The notes beneath the pieces are model-generated. The model made no database searches. It was not told the origin of the DNA and saw only the letters and a list, made by a program, of their open reading frames with translations. From positions 1,054,001 to 1,118,000 of the forward strand of contig NZ_CP085336.1 of assembly GCF_020618475.1 (NCBI RefSeq): a stretch of 64,000 bases of DNA, read 5' to 3'. Positions 9,081 to 17,712 of this stretch are shown here, piece after piece (position 1 is the first letter of the stretch; each line of letters starts with the position of its first letter). The translations under genes and the position numbers were made by a program. The DNA comes from Haladaptatus halobius. Lineage in GTDB: Archaea; Halobacteriota; Halobacteria; Halobacteriales; Haladaptataceae.

Positions 9081-9524
9081 CTACTCCCGCTCCGTCTCGG
9101 TGACCCTCGCGTAGGGTTCGGCCACCAGCAATTGAACCTCCTTCGGATAATGGACGTACTCCGATATCGGACGGTAGAGACCGAGCACGTCGTGAAACTG
9201 CTCGTCCGCCTCCTCCACGCGAAACGCGACCAGCGCCACGGTCAGCGGAAGGTGCGTGAAGAGATACACCGCGAACCAGACCAGCGCGATGCCGAGCCAG
9301 AGCATCGGTTCGAGGTTCACGCTTCCCAGCAGTATGACCGCGGCGAAAAAGAGGCTGGCCGACGCGACCCCGACCATGAGGAAACTCATCCGTCGAAGTG
9401 AGGGGCCGAACCCCTGCGACCGAATCGGAAACGATTCCGAGTACGCGAGTACGACCTGTAAGGCGATAGCCAGTGGGGGCAACAGGAGAGCAACCAGTTC
9501 CAACACCGTCAGAATCACATCCAC
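9081..9524 (-). CDS. Small membrane protein, unknown family
   Basis: 147 residues with three predicted membrane helices (about 5-27, 44-66 and 72-98) and an acidic cytoplasmic tail ending YARVTETERE. The start codon at 9524 is GTG. I do not recognise the family. It shares strand with the AP enzyme downstream, about 150 bases away, so a functional link is possible but not shown. Confidence 0.6.
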   Translation of the reverse strand: MDVILTVLELVALLLPPLAIALQVVLAYSESFPIRSQGFGPSLRRMSFLMVGVASASLFFAAVILLGSVNLEPMLWLGIALVWFAVYLFTHLPLTVALVAFRVEEADEQFHDVLGLYRPISEYVHYPKEVQLLVAEPYARVTETERE

Positions 9525-9673
9525 TCGCTCGTGACCGGAATCGCACCTTCGAACACGAGACCCTTAACCATAATGAACAGCACCGCAATCCCCCACCACC
9601 GAACCGCTGGCATTGCGACCATCGTACTGCAGACGACGGCCATCGACAAGCCCCTTTCCGTGCCGGGTCCGGC

Positions 9674-11005
9674 TTACGCCACCGGTTCCAGTCTCGCGCT
9701 GAAGTGGCGCAGTTCCTTCATCGGCGGTTCCTCGACTACTTCGAGTCCGGCGAGTTCGCCGCGACGAGCGGAGACTTTCTCGAACGTTTCGGCGACGTGT
9801 TCGAGGTGGTCGCGGAAGTACGAGCGACGGGGCAGACAGAGGCGGGCGAGTTGCGGTCGGTCTTCGTCCGGGAAGGCGAACTCACCGAGCTCGACGGCCC
9901 GAACCCCGCCCTCGCGGTAGAGTTCGCCGACCAACACCTGTCCGGGGAACTGCTCGCGCGGAATTTCGGGGAGGTACGCTTCGGCGTCCACGTACACCGC
10001 GTGCCCCCCGGTCGGGGTGTAGATCGGCACGCCGACGTCCCGAAGGAGGTCGCCGAGTTCGCGCACCTGCTCGACGCGCGATTCGATGTACTCTTGCGTG
10101 ACGGCCTCCCGAAGGCCGACCGCCATCGCTTCGAGGTCTCTGCCGGCGAGGCCGCCGTAGGTGGAGAAGCCTTCGAAGAGAATGCCGCGCTGTTTGGCCC
10201 GCTCGAACAGATTCCCGTCGCACACGCCGACGAACCCGCCGATGTTGGAGAGCGCGTCTTTCTTCCCGCTCATCACGATGGCGTCGGCGTACGAGAGCTG
10301 TTCGCGGGCGATGGCGGCGACGCTCGACTCCGCGAACTCCTCCTCGCGTTGCTGGACGAAGTAGGCGTTCTCCGCGAACCGGCAGGCGTCGATGACGAAC
10401 GTGGCGTCGAGTTCGTCGGCGACGTCGCGCGCCTCGCGGACGTTCTCGACGCTCACCGGCTGTCCCGCCATCGAGTTGTTCGTGACGGTGACGACGAGCG
10501 CGGGAACGTTCTCGGCTCCGACGTCGTCGGCGAGTTCGCGGACTTTCTCGGGGTCTAAGTTCCCCTTGAAGGGGTCGTCCTCGGCGGCGTCCGTCGGACA
10601 GTCGATGGGGTCGCCGCCGTTGTTCACGACGTGCGCCCGCGTCGTGTCGAAGTGGGTGTTGTTCGGCACGTAGTCGCCCTTGGAGACGAGGACGCCGTAG
10701 AGGACGTTCTCCGCCCCGCGCCCTTGGTGGGCCGGAACGACGTTCTTGAACCCCATCACGTCGGCGACGCTCTCTCGTAGGCGCTCGAAGCTATCGCTCC
10801 CGGCGTACGCCTCGTCGCCGCGCATCATCGCGGCCCACTGGTCTTGGCTCATCGTTCCCGTCCCGCTGTCGGTCAACAGGTCGATGAACACGTCGTCCGA
10901 ATCGAGATTGAAGACGTTGTAGCCCGCTTTTTCGAGGTTGGCGACTCGTTCCTCGCGGTCGGGGAGGGAAATCGGCTCGACGACTTTCGCCCGATAAGCT
11001 CGCAT
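9674..11005 (-). CDS. tnaA: Tryptophanase
   Basis: 443-residue PLP enzyme of the beta-eliminating lyase family that splits tryptophan to indole, pyruvate and ammonia in the cytoplasm. The PLP lysine is in the diagnostic MSGKKDALSNIGG (Lys249 by analogy with the E. coli enzyme). The conserved VPAHQGRGAEN, NNTHFDTTRAH, VTVTNNSMAGQP and VIDACRFAENA blocks are all present, and FSTYGGLAGRDLEA matches tryptophanase better than tyrosine phenol-lyase, although substrate choice between the two needs alignment. The start was taken at MRAYRAKVVEPISLP, which matches the family N-terminus; much longer upstream frame is antisense to another gene. A DJ-1/PfpI gene lies 95 bases upstream on the same strand. 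Confidence 0.93.
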   Translation of the reverse strand: MRAYRAKVVEPISLPDREERVANLEKAGYNVFNLDSDDVFIDLLTDSGTGTMSQDQWAAMMRGDEAYAGSDSFERLRESVADVMGFKNVVPAHQGRGAENVLYGVLVSKGDYVPNNTHFDTTRAHVVNNGGDPIDCPTDAAEDDPFKGNLDPEKVRELADDVGAENVPALVVTVTNNSMAGQPVSVENVREARDVADELDATFVIDACRFAENAYFVQQREEEFAESSVAAIAREQLSYADAIVMSGKKDALSNIGGFVGVCDGNLFERAKQRGILFEGFSTYGGLAGRDLEAMAVGLREAVTQEYIESRVEQVRELGDLLRDVGVPIYTPTGGHAVYVDAEAYLPEIPREQFPGQVLVGELYREGGVRAVELGEFAFPDEDRPQLARLCLPRRSYFRDHLEHVAETFEKVSARRGELAGLEVVEEPPMKELRHFSARLEPVA

Positions 11006-11100
11006 ATCCGAGTCCTGGCGAGCGGCGTCTTTAATCCTGCTGAGATAGTTTCGAACAGAGACGAGCGAAACCGGGGGACGACGCCCGACTCTGACCATCG

Positions 11101-11652
11101 TTAGTACGGGTAGTCCATCTGGGTCGCTATCACGTCGCGGGTGTCCTCGTCGGTCAGTTCGGTGACGAGCGACAGGCCGAGGGCGATGCCCGACGTGACG
11201 CCGCCCGCCGTCACGACCCGTCCGTCCCGAACCACGCGCTCCTCGGCCACCTCGCAGTGCTCGGCGAGTCGGTCGTAGGCGTCGGGGTGCGTGGTCGCTC
11301 GCTTCCCGTCGAGAAAGCCCGCCGCGCCGAGCAGGAGCGACCCCGTACAGACCGAGGCGACCCGCTCCGAATCGGCGCTCGCCAACCACGAGACGAACGC
11401 CTCGTCCTCGGCGAGTTCTCGGGCGACGAACCCGCCCGGAACGACCAGCATATCGTACCCCGAAAGCGATTCGTCCACCGCGTCCGGAACGAGTTCGAGT
11501 CCGGCGTTCGCGGTGACGCGCTCCGTCCGGGCGCACATGTCCCACGATATGTCGTCGCGGAATCCCATCGTGTCGAGTCGGGTGAGCGGGTCGTAGACGC
11601 CGACGAAATCGAGCGCGGTCATGCCGTCGTAGGCGACGAACGCGATGTGCAT
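11101..11652 (-). CDS. DJ-1/PfpI-family protein
   Basis: 183 residues of the class I glutamine amidotransferase-like DJ-1/PfpI fold. The nucleophile elbow is VASVCTGSLLLG with Cys102, preceded by the MLVVPGG strand-turn, and followed by KRATTHPDAYDRL, which resembles isonitrile hydratase-like and ThiJ/AraC-N members rather than chaperone-type DJ-1. It may hydrolyse or hydrate a small nitrogen compound or act in glyoxal detoxification; the sequence does not decide. It precedes tryptophanase on the same strand with 95 bases between, so co-transcription is possible. Confidence 0.88.
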   Translation of the reverse strand: MHIAFVAYDGMTALDFVGVYDPLTRLDTMGFRDDISWDMCARTERVTANAGLELVPDAVDESLSGYDMLVVPGGFVARELAEDEAFVSWLASADSERVASVCTGSLLLGAAGFLDGKRATTHPDAYDRLAEHCEVAEERVVRDGRVVTAGGVTSGIALGLSLVTELTDEDTRDVIATQMDYPY

Positions 11653-11747
11653 GGGCGGAGTTCGCGGGCGGGCCGCTTGGATGTTGCGAGCGAAAAGCGC
11701 GACTCGCCCGCGGAGCTACTTCGACCGATTCGCTACTCCGACCGTAC

Positions 11748-12980
11748 TCATTCGTATCGGAGCGCATCGATGGGGTCGACCCGCGCCGCGCTCCACGCCG
11801 GGTAGAGTCCCGTCACCATCCCGACGACGAGACCGACCGCGATGGCGACCGGAATCACCTCCGCGGCGAACACGAGGGGCAGGCCCACGTAGTCCGTGGC
11901 GAGGTAGCCGCCAACCGCGCCGACCGCGACACCGAAGACCGACCCGATGACGCCGAGTAGTATCGCCTGCGTGAGAAACAGTTGGAGCACGTCGCGCTTC
12001 TGCGCGCCGACGGCTTTCATGATGCCGATCTCGCGGGTGCGCTCGGTGACGCTCACGAGCATCACGTTGGCGATGCCGAGCGCGGCGACGACCAGCGAGA
12101 CGACCGCGATGCTGGTGACGAATGTCGTCAGCGTCGTGAGCAGTTCCTCCACCTGTCGGACGAGATCACGATCGGTCTGGACGCGGACGCTGTACTCGTC
12201 GGGCGCGAGGCGCGCCGCGTCGGCGTTCGAACCGAGGTAGGACTGCACTCTCGCCTTCGTCTCCGGAACCGCCTCGTGACTCTCGGCGACGACCGTGAGC
12301 AGGGGGTAGACGTGCTGTTTGGCGCCCTGCGTCGGACTCTCGACGGTCGAACCGTAGAACGGACGGGTCGGGACGTACACCTGCGGGAGCGCCCCGTCGT
12401 CGAACTGGCCGGTTCCACCCGACCCGTCGAGAACGCCGACCACGCGGGCGTTCACGGTCTCGCCGCTCGCCATCTGTATCGACACTCGGTCACCGACCGT
12501 CACCCTATCCTCGAACAGTCGCGCCGCGATGGGGTTTAGAACGACCTCCGGTTCTCCCTGCTCGAACGAACCGCCGGCGACGAACTCCCGGTTCCTGAAC
12601 TGCGCCGGCGTCGTGGCGACGACGTTGTTCTGGCTCACCGTCTCGCCGTCGTGCGCGAGCGCGACGACCGGAACGACGCCCTGCGGGATGACGGCCGCCA
12701 CGCCGTCAATTCGTCGGAGTCCCGCGATATCGTGTCGGGTGAACACCGCCTGTGCGCCGAAGCCGGGGCGTCCGCCGGGCGGCCCGACCCAGACGAACAT
12801 GTTGGGCGCTCGGTCGCCCGCGACTTGACTCAAGATTTCAGCCTGGAGGCTCGTGCCGAGGGTGACGAGCGTGATGACCGCGGCGACGCCGATGACGACG
12901 CCGAGCGCCGAGAGCGACGACCGGACTCGGTGGCCTCGAATCGCCCGCAGGCTCATCCGAAGCGATTCGCCGAACTCCAT
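11748..12980 (-). CDS. MacB-type ABC transporter permease
   Basis: 410-residue FtsX/MacB-family permease. One N-terminal membrane helix (VRSSLSALGVVIGVAAVIT) is followed by a large extracytoplasmic MacB-core domain (residues about 45-270) and three C-terminal helices of the FtsX domain, with the conserved VTERTREIGIMKAVGAQKRD coupling segment between. Such permeases with a LolD-like ATPase drive export or mechanotransmission outside the membrane. The ATG at 12980 overlaps the stop of the ATPase gene (TGATG), so the two are translationally coupled. An alternative GTG lies one codon upstream. Confidence 0.92.
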   Translation of the reverse strand: MEFGESLRMSLRAIRGHRVRSSLSALGVVIGVAAVITLVTLGTSLQAEILSQVAGDRAPNMFVWVGPPGGRPGFGAQAVFTRHDIAGLRRIDGVAAVIPQGVVPVVALAHDGETVSQNNVVATTPAQFRNREFVAGGSFEQGEPEVVLNPIAARLFEDRVTVGDRVSIQMASGETVNARVVGVLDGSGGTGQFDDGALPQVYVPTRPFYGSTVESPTQGAKQHVYPLLTVVAESHEAVPETKARVQSYLGSNADAARLAPDEYSVRVQTDRDLVRQVEELLTTLTTFVTSIAVVSLVVAALGIANVMLVSVTERTREIGIMKAVGAQKRDVLQLFLTQAILLGVIGSVFGVAVGAVGGYLATDYVGLPLVFAAEVIPVAIAVGLVVGMVTGLYPAWSAARVDPIDALRYE

Positions 12981-13768
12981 CACCGCGCCTCGCCGACCCG
13001 GCGCGGAACCTCTATCTCCTCGACGCGTTCGACGGTTCCGTCGAGGATGTGTACCACGCGCTCCGCGTGCTCCGCGATGTCGCGCTCGTGGGTTACCATC
13101 AGGATGGTGTGCCCGTCGTCATTGAGTTCCTCGAAGAGCGCCATTATCTGCTGGCCCGTCTCGGTGTCGAGGTTCCCCGTCGGCTCGTCGGCGAGGACGA
13201 TGGCCGGGTCGTTCGCCAGCGCGCGGGCGATGGCGACGCGTTGACGCTGGCCGCCCGAGAGTTCGTTTGGGCGGTGGTCTTCCCGACCGCGCAGGCCGAC
13301 CTTGTAGAGCAGTTCGTTGGCGCGGTCTCGTCGTTCGGAGCGAGAGACTCCCTGAAAGATGAGCGGGAGCGCGACGTTCTCGCGCGCCGTCAGTCGCGGC
13401 ATCAGATTGAACGTCTGGAAGACGAAGCCGACTTCCTGTCCGCGAACCGTCGTTCGTTCGTTGTCGGACAGCGCCGTCACTTCCCGGTCGTTGACGCGAA
13501 TCGTCCCTTCAGTCGGCGTGTCGAGACAGCCGATGAGATTGAGGAGGGTGCTCTTTCCCGACCCGCTCGGCCCCATCACGGCGGTGTACGCCCCCCGACG
13601 AATCGACAGTGTCACGCCGTCTATCGCGTGAACCGGCGCGCCGAGATAGTAGGTCCTCCGAACGTCGGTCAGTGCCACGGCATCCCCCGAACCCCCATCA
13701 GCCCCCGTCGCCGAGTGGCTGGCGACCATACCAGTCGTACCATCCCGAACGCCTAAACCCTGCCCCAT
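12980..13768 (-). CDS. ABC transporter ATP-binding protein (MacB/LolD type)
   Basis: 262-residue ATPase. Walker A is GPSGSGKST (residues 66-74), Q-loop [13 protein letters not shown], signature LSGGQRQR (170-177), Walker [12 protein letters not shown] (191-201) and switch His in VTHERD. The [15 protein letters not shown] opening is typical of MacB/LolD ATPases. I chose the start at 13768 because GGAGG sits seven bases upstream of it; an internal Met at 13729 is the alternative. It forms an exporter with the overlapping permease gene. The substrate is unknown. Confidence 0.92.
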   Translation of the reverse strand: MGQGLGVRDGTTGMVASHSATGADGGSGDAVALTDVRRTYYLGAPVHAIDGVTLSIRRGAYTAVMGPSGSGKSTLLNLIGCLDTPTEGTIRVNDREVTALSDNERTTVRGQEVGFVFQTFNLMPRLTARENVALPLIFQGVSRSERRDRANELLYKVGLRGREDHRPNELSGGQRQRVAIARALANDPAIVLADEPTGNLDTETGQQIMALFEELNDDGHTILMVTHERDIAEHAERVVHILDGTVERVEEIEVPRRVGEAR

Positions 13769-13933
13769 CTCACGGCCTCCCGTCCGCGGAAAATAACTCC
13801 GCTTCTCGCTCGAAGATGGTCGGAACGAACGCAACTCCCAACACGCTCAAGCCGGGAGCGACCGACACTGACTGCGGTGAGGGTGCTCGTAACTCGCCAG
13901 TGACCGGTGTCCTGCCCTCGCCGGAGTGAACCA

Positions 13934-15049
13934 ATGACGTACTCGCCGAATCTACTCACTCGACTCGTCGAACAGCTTCCCGTTCCCGAGGTGCGAGTCC
14001 TGCTATCGACGTTCCTCCTCGTCGCGCTTGTGTTCGTCGTATGGATGCTCTGGAAGGCGGCACCGCGATTGAAACGGCAGGTCAACCCGCGCGTCGTGGA
14101 CGTCGTCCTCCTCGCCGTGACCGGCGTCGTCGCGGTTTTCGTCGGCCAGTACGCGCTCACGCTATGGGCGGGCTCCGAACCCGGCGTTCAGCGAGTCGAC
14201 ATCTTCTCACAGCTAACCTCGACCGGGCTTCGAATCGCCATCACGCTCGGCGTCGTCGCGGCCGCGTACATCGGTTCGGGGATGTTGATACGGCTCGTCG
14301 AGCGGTTCACCACCCGAACCCGAGAAATAACGAGCCATCAAATCGAGATACTCAACCGGCTCATGGAGGTCGGCGTGTACATCCTCGCCGGCCTGCTTCT
14401 CCTCAGCGTCTGGAGCGTCGACGTTCGCGCCCTCCTCATAGGGGCCGGATTCCTCGGTATCATCATCGGACTCGCCGCGAACGAACCGCTGAGCGCGCTC
14501 ATCGCGGGGTTCATGCTCATGTTCTCGCGCCCCTTCGAGATCGGCGACTGGGTTCAGATCGCCGAAGACGAGGGCATCGTCACCGACATCACGCTGTTCA
14601 TGACGCGGATCGAGACATTCTCCGGGAAGTTCGTGGTGATTCCGAACGACGTAGTGGGGTCGAACACCATCATCAACTACGTGCGGAAGGGACGACTCCG
14701 ATTCGAACTGGAGGTCGGCGTCGACTACGCCGCCGACCTCCAGCACGCCGTCGCCGTCGCGGAGCGCGCGATGGCCGACCAGAACGACGTGCTGGAGGTG
14801 CCCCAGCCGTCCGCCGTCCCGACGAATTTCGGCGAGTCGGCCGTGCTCCTCGAACTCCGGTTCTGGATAGACCGACCGAGCAGTCGTCGGAAGTGGCGCG
14901 CCATCGCGGCGGTTATCGGGGGCGTGAAGGTGGCCTTCGACCGCGAGGGAATCAAGATACCGTTCCCGCAACGAGAAGTGGCGACGCGCGAGGAGACCGG
15001 GGGGTTCCGCGTCGTCGACGGTCGAAGCGCGGATCGACGAATCGAGTGA
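13934..15049 (+). CDS. MscS-family mechanosensitive channel
   Basis: 371 residues. Four membrane helices lie in residues about 20-190, the last followed by the pore/beta-domain signature ANEPLSALIAGFMLMFSRPF, then EIGDWVQIAEDEGIVTDI and FVVIPNDVVGSNTIINY of the MscS beta domain, and a C-terminal alpha/beta domain (LEVGVDYAADLQHA). It gates on membrane tension and protects cells in hypo-osmotic shock. The start at 13934 skips nine residues of open frame with no family match. It is divergent from the ABC operon. Confidence 0.92.
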   Translation: MTYSPNLLTRLVEQLPVPEVRVLLSTFLLVALVFVVWMLWKAAPRLKRQVNPRVVDVVLLAVTGVVAVFVGQYALTLWAGSEPGVQRVDIFSQLTSTGLRIAITLGVVAAAYIGSGMLIRLVERFTTRTREITSHQIEILNRLMEVGVYILAGLLLLSVWSVDVRALLIGAGFLGIIIGLAANEPLSALIAGFMLMFSRPFEIGDWVQIAEDEGIVTDITLFMTRIETFSGKFVVIPNDVVGSNTIINYVRKGRLRFELEVGVDYAADLQHAVAVAERAMADQNDVLEVPQPSAVPTNFGESAVLLELRFWIDRPSSRRKWRAIAAVIGGVKVAFDREGIKIPFPQREVATREETGGFRVVDGRSADRRIE

Positions 15050-15063
15050 CTCCTCGCCGGTCG

Positions 15064-15378
15064 TCAGCGGAGTTTTTCGAGGCAGTTTCGACAGAACTCC
15101 GCGTAGCTGGCGTTCGGCTCCTCGCAAGACGAACAGCGAACTCGCTCGACTCGCGCCCCGCTCATCGGCGTTGGTTCCCGTCCGACCGCGTTCCGGCCGA
15201 ACATCATCGCCGAAATCGGCGAGTCCGGTATCGTTCCGAACTCGCCGCTCATCGTTCGATTGACGAGGTCGTCGTCGCGCAGCGCCATCAACCCTCGCCA
15301 CAGTCCGAGGAACAGTAGCGTCGGAGCGACGGCGAGCACCCCGCCGACGAGCACTCGAAAGATAGTCTCCCCATCCAT
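15064..15378 (-). CDS. Membrane-anchored zinc-ribbon protein
   Basis: 104 residues with one N-terminal helix (FRVLVGGVLAVAPTLLFLGL) and a C-terminal zinc ribbon, RCSSCEEPNASYAEFCRNC, with two CxxC pairs that would bind one zinc ion. This layout is common in haloarchaeal proteins of unknown function. It converges on the MscS gene with a 14-base gap. Confidence 0.72.
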   Translation of the reverse strand: MDGETIFRVLVGGVLAVAPTLLFLGLWRGLMALRDDDLVNRTMSGEFGTIPDSPISAMMFGRNAVGREPTPMSGARVERVRCSSCEEPNASYAEFCRNCLEKLR

Positions 15379-15795
15379 GTCGCGCGCTACTCTGAGGAGC
15401 TACTTAGCTATTGGACAAAATTGACACGAATGGGACAGGTGGCCCCATCAGTCCTCACGATACTGCATCGGGTCCCGCGTCTCGCACCGCGGACATCGAT
15501 TCCGAATTCGACGTTCGCGCGAGACCGGTACGAATCGCCTACGGTTCGGTAATGTCTCCCTGAACGCATGGTAGGCTCGGGCAATCGGAGTACAGGACGC
15601 TTATAACAATACCGCGACACGTCCATTCGCTTTCCCGTGAAATCAAATGAAGGGAAAAACGCACCGAATCGGGGTACGTCGTCTTACCGCGAGAGAGGCG
15701 TCGGTTCCGTCGCCGAAGCACGGTCGGACTAGCGAACGCTACGCTGACACTACGGAGGCGAAGGGTCGCGGTGCCGAATCGGGAGGGGAAGCGAC
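15379..15795. other. Intergenic region with a possible CxxC remnant
   Basis: About 415 bases. On the minus strand, a frame ending at 15448 translates to a tail containing RCPRCETRDPMQYRED, which looks like the C-terminus of a small haloarchaeal zinc protein, but it meets a stop upstream (near 15600) without any start codon. It may be a remnant. A GGGAGGGGA purine run at 15781-15789 precedes the next gene and may act as its ribosome binding site. Confidence 0.35.
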
Positions 15796-17712
15796 ATGGT
15801 AGGGCTGTTCGGCGCCTTCGGAGAGCGAAGGCACGGCCTAGAGGCGCTTCCGAGCACGACGTGGTCGGAGGACGAGCGAACCGCGACCTTCTCCGACGAA
15901 CGCGTCGCGATGGCGAACTCGTTCCACCCGGTGCTAGCCGACGACCAGCCGGTGCGAACGACCGACGGCGACGCGCTGGTCTGGATTCAGGGCGACGTGT
16001 ACGGCTTCGAGCGCGGCGGGTCGTACTCGCCCCGCCCGACGGGGTTGGACGCGCCGACGTACTGCGCGAACCTCTACGAAGCCTACGGCGTCGATTTCGC
16101 GGACGGTCTCAACGGACAGTTCGCCGGCGTCGTCTACGACCGCGACGCGCGGGACGTCCATCTGCTGACCGACCGCCTCGGCTCGTACCCGCTCTTCCAC
16201 ACGACCGCCTCTGGAACACTGCTGTGTTCGACCGACGTGCAGTCGCTCCCGTCCCACCCCGGCGTCGAAACGTCGTTCGACTTGGACTACCTCGCCGAGT
16301 ACCTCGCCTTCAAGCGTTCGTTCGGGGTGACGACGCCGCTCTCCGGCGTGGAGAAGCTCCCGCCTGGAACGGTGACGACCCTCGATCTCGACGCGATGTC
16401 CACCGACACGCGCTCCTACTGGCGACCCGAGTACACCCCCGTCGACGCGCCGTTCCGGTTCTTCGTCGACCGCTTCACCGACCTCTTCCGCCGAGTGCTC
16501 GACGAGTGGGTGCGCGACAACCTCGACTACGGTCTGTTGTTGAGCGGCGGGAGCGACTCGCGGCTCGTCATGGCCGCGATGCCCAAACCGGTCGTCGGAT
16601 TCCACATGAACGACTGGCCGAACCGCGAGGCGAGAACCGCGAAGCGAGTCGCCGCCGCCGCCGGAAACGAGTTCGTCTTCCTCCGGCGCGACCGCGACTA
16701 TCGGCCCCGGGCGCTCGAACGGAACGCCCCGCTCTCGAACTTCGACGGCTGGTTCACGCAGGCGTATCCGACGGGATTCGCCGACGAGATAACGAATTCG
16801 GTGGACGTGCTGCTGTCCGGGCTGTACTCCGACACGCTGTTCAAAGGATACTCGCTCTCATCCCCGAAGGTGTCCCTCGGCCCGCTCGGGACGGTGACCC
16901 TCCCCCTCGAAGACCGGATCGAATCAGTGGACGAGTTCGTCGACCGACTCGCCGTCGAGACGCCGTCGTACCTCGACGGCGTCGAACTCGACCGAGTGCT
17001 CCGCGAGAACGTCACGGACGAAGGTGACCACGTCGACCACCACGGCGTTCGATACCGCTCGCTCCGGGAACTCGTCGTCTGTAGCGACTACTACCCGCTC
17101 TCGAACGACACGGAACTCATTTACACGAACGGTCTCCGCCAGCTTCGCCCCTATCGAACCCCGTTCCTCGACAACCGCCTCGTCGATCTCCACCTCTCGA
17201 TGCCGGTTCGGTATCGACTCCGGCGAAACGTTGTCAACCGGGCGATAGAACGCCTCTCTCCGCGGCTCGCGGCCGTCCCGCATTCCGGGTCGGGCGTCTC
17301 GGTCGACCGCTCGTTCCCGGTCGAGTACGTCGGCAGACATCTGAACGCGCTCCGGCGGAAGTTCGTGGACGGCGAGGAACTTCCCGAGCCGTGGTTCACG
17401 CACGGCCCGTGGTCGAACGACGCGGAACTCGTCAGGAATCACGGCTTCGTCGCGGACGCGCTCGCCGAGAATCGCGCTACCGTCGAGAAGCTGCCGTTTC
17501 TCGAGTGGGACGGCGTGAAACGGTGTTACGGCGACCATCTCGACGGGGAGGACAACACGGTCGAACTGTACACGCTGTTGACCCTGCTGGAGATGCCGGT
17601 TACGGAGCGCCTCCGCAACCGAGACGAATCCGGTAACGGCGAGACCGACGGCCGACGCCCGCCGCGATCACCGCCGACGCCCGTGACCGGAAGTCGGGGT
17701 GACGCCCGGTGA
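15796..17712 (+). CDS. Asparagine-synthase-like protein lacking the glutaminase Cys
   Basis: 638 residues with the two-domain plan of AsnB: an Ntn-hydrolase-like N-terminal half (LNGQFAGVVYDRDAR, TDRLGSYPLFH) and a C-terminal PP-loop ATPase domain with YGLLLSGGSDSRLVM (SGGSDS at residues 250-255). Residue 2 is Val instead of the catalytic Cys, so glutamine hydrolysis by the N-domain is unlikely; ammonia or another nucleophile may be used. Such diverged homologues often sit in polysaccharide clusters. The stop overlaps the GTG start of the next gene (GTGA), giving a coupled operon of three genes. The C-terminus (about 30 residues) is Pro/Arg-rich and probably disordered. Confidence 0.85.
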   Translation: MVGLFGAFGERRHGLEALPSTTWSEDERTATFSDERVAMANSFHPVLADDQPVRTTDGDALVWIQGDVYGFERGGSYSPRPTGLDAPTYCANLYEAYGVDFADGLNGQFAGVVYDRDARDVHLLTDRLGSYPLFHTTASGTLLCSTDVQSLPSHPGVETSFDLDYLAEYLAFKRSFGVTTPLSGVEKLPPGTVTTLDLDAMSTDTRSYWRPEYTPVDAPFRFFVDRFTDLFRRVLDEWVRDNLDYGLLLSGGSDSRLVMAAMPKPVVGFHMNDWPNREARTAKRVAAAAGNEFVFLRRDRDYRPRALERNAPLSNFDGWFTQAYPTGFADEITNSVDVLLSGLYSDTLFKGYSLSSPKVSLGPLGTVTLPLEDRIESVDEFVDRLAVETPSYLDGVELDRVLRENVTDEGDHVDHHGVRYRSLRELVVCSDYYPLSNDTELIYTNGLRQLRPYRTPFLDNRLVDLHLSMPVRYRLRRNVVNRAIERLSPRLAAVPHSGSGVSVDRSFPVEYVGRHLNALRRKFVDGEELPEPWFTHGPWSNDAELVRNHGFVADALAENRATVEKLPFLEWDGVKRCYGDHLDGEDNTVELYTLLTLLEMPVTERLRNRDESGNGETDGRRPPRSPPTPVTGSRGDAR

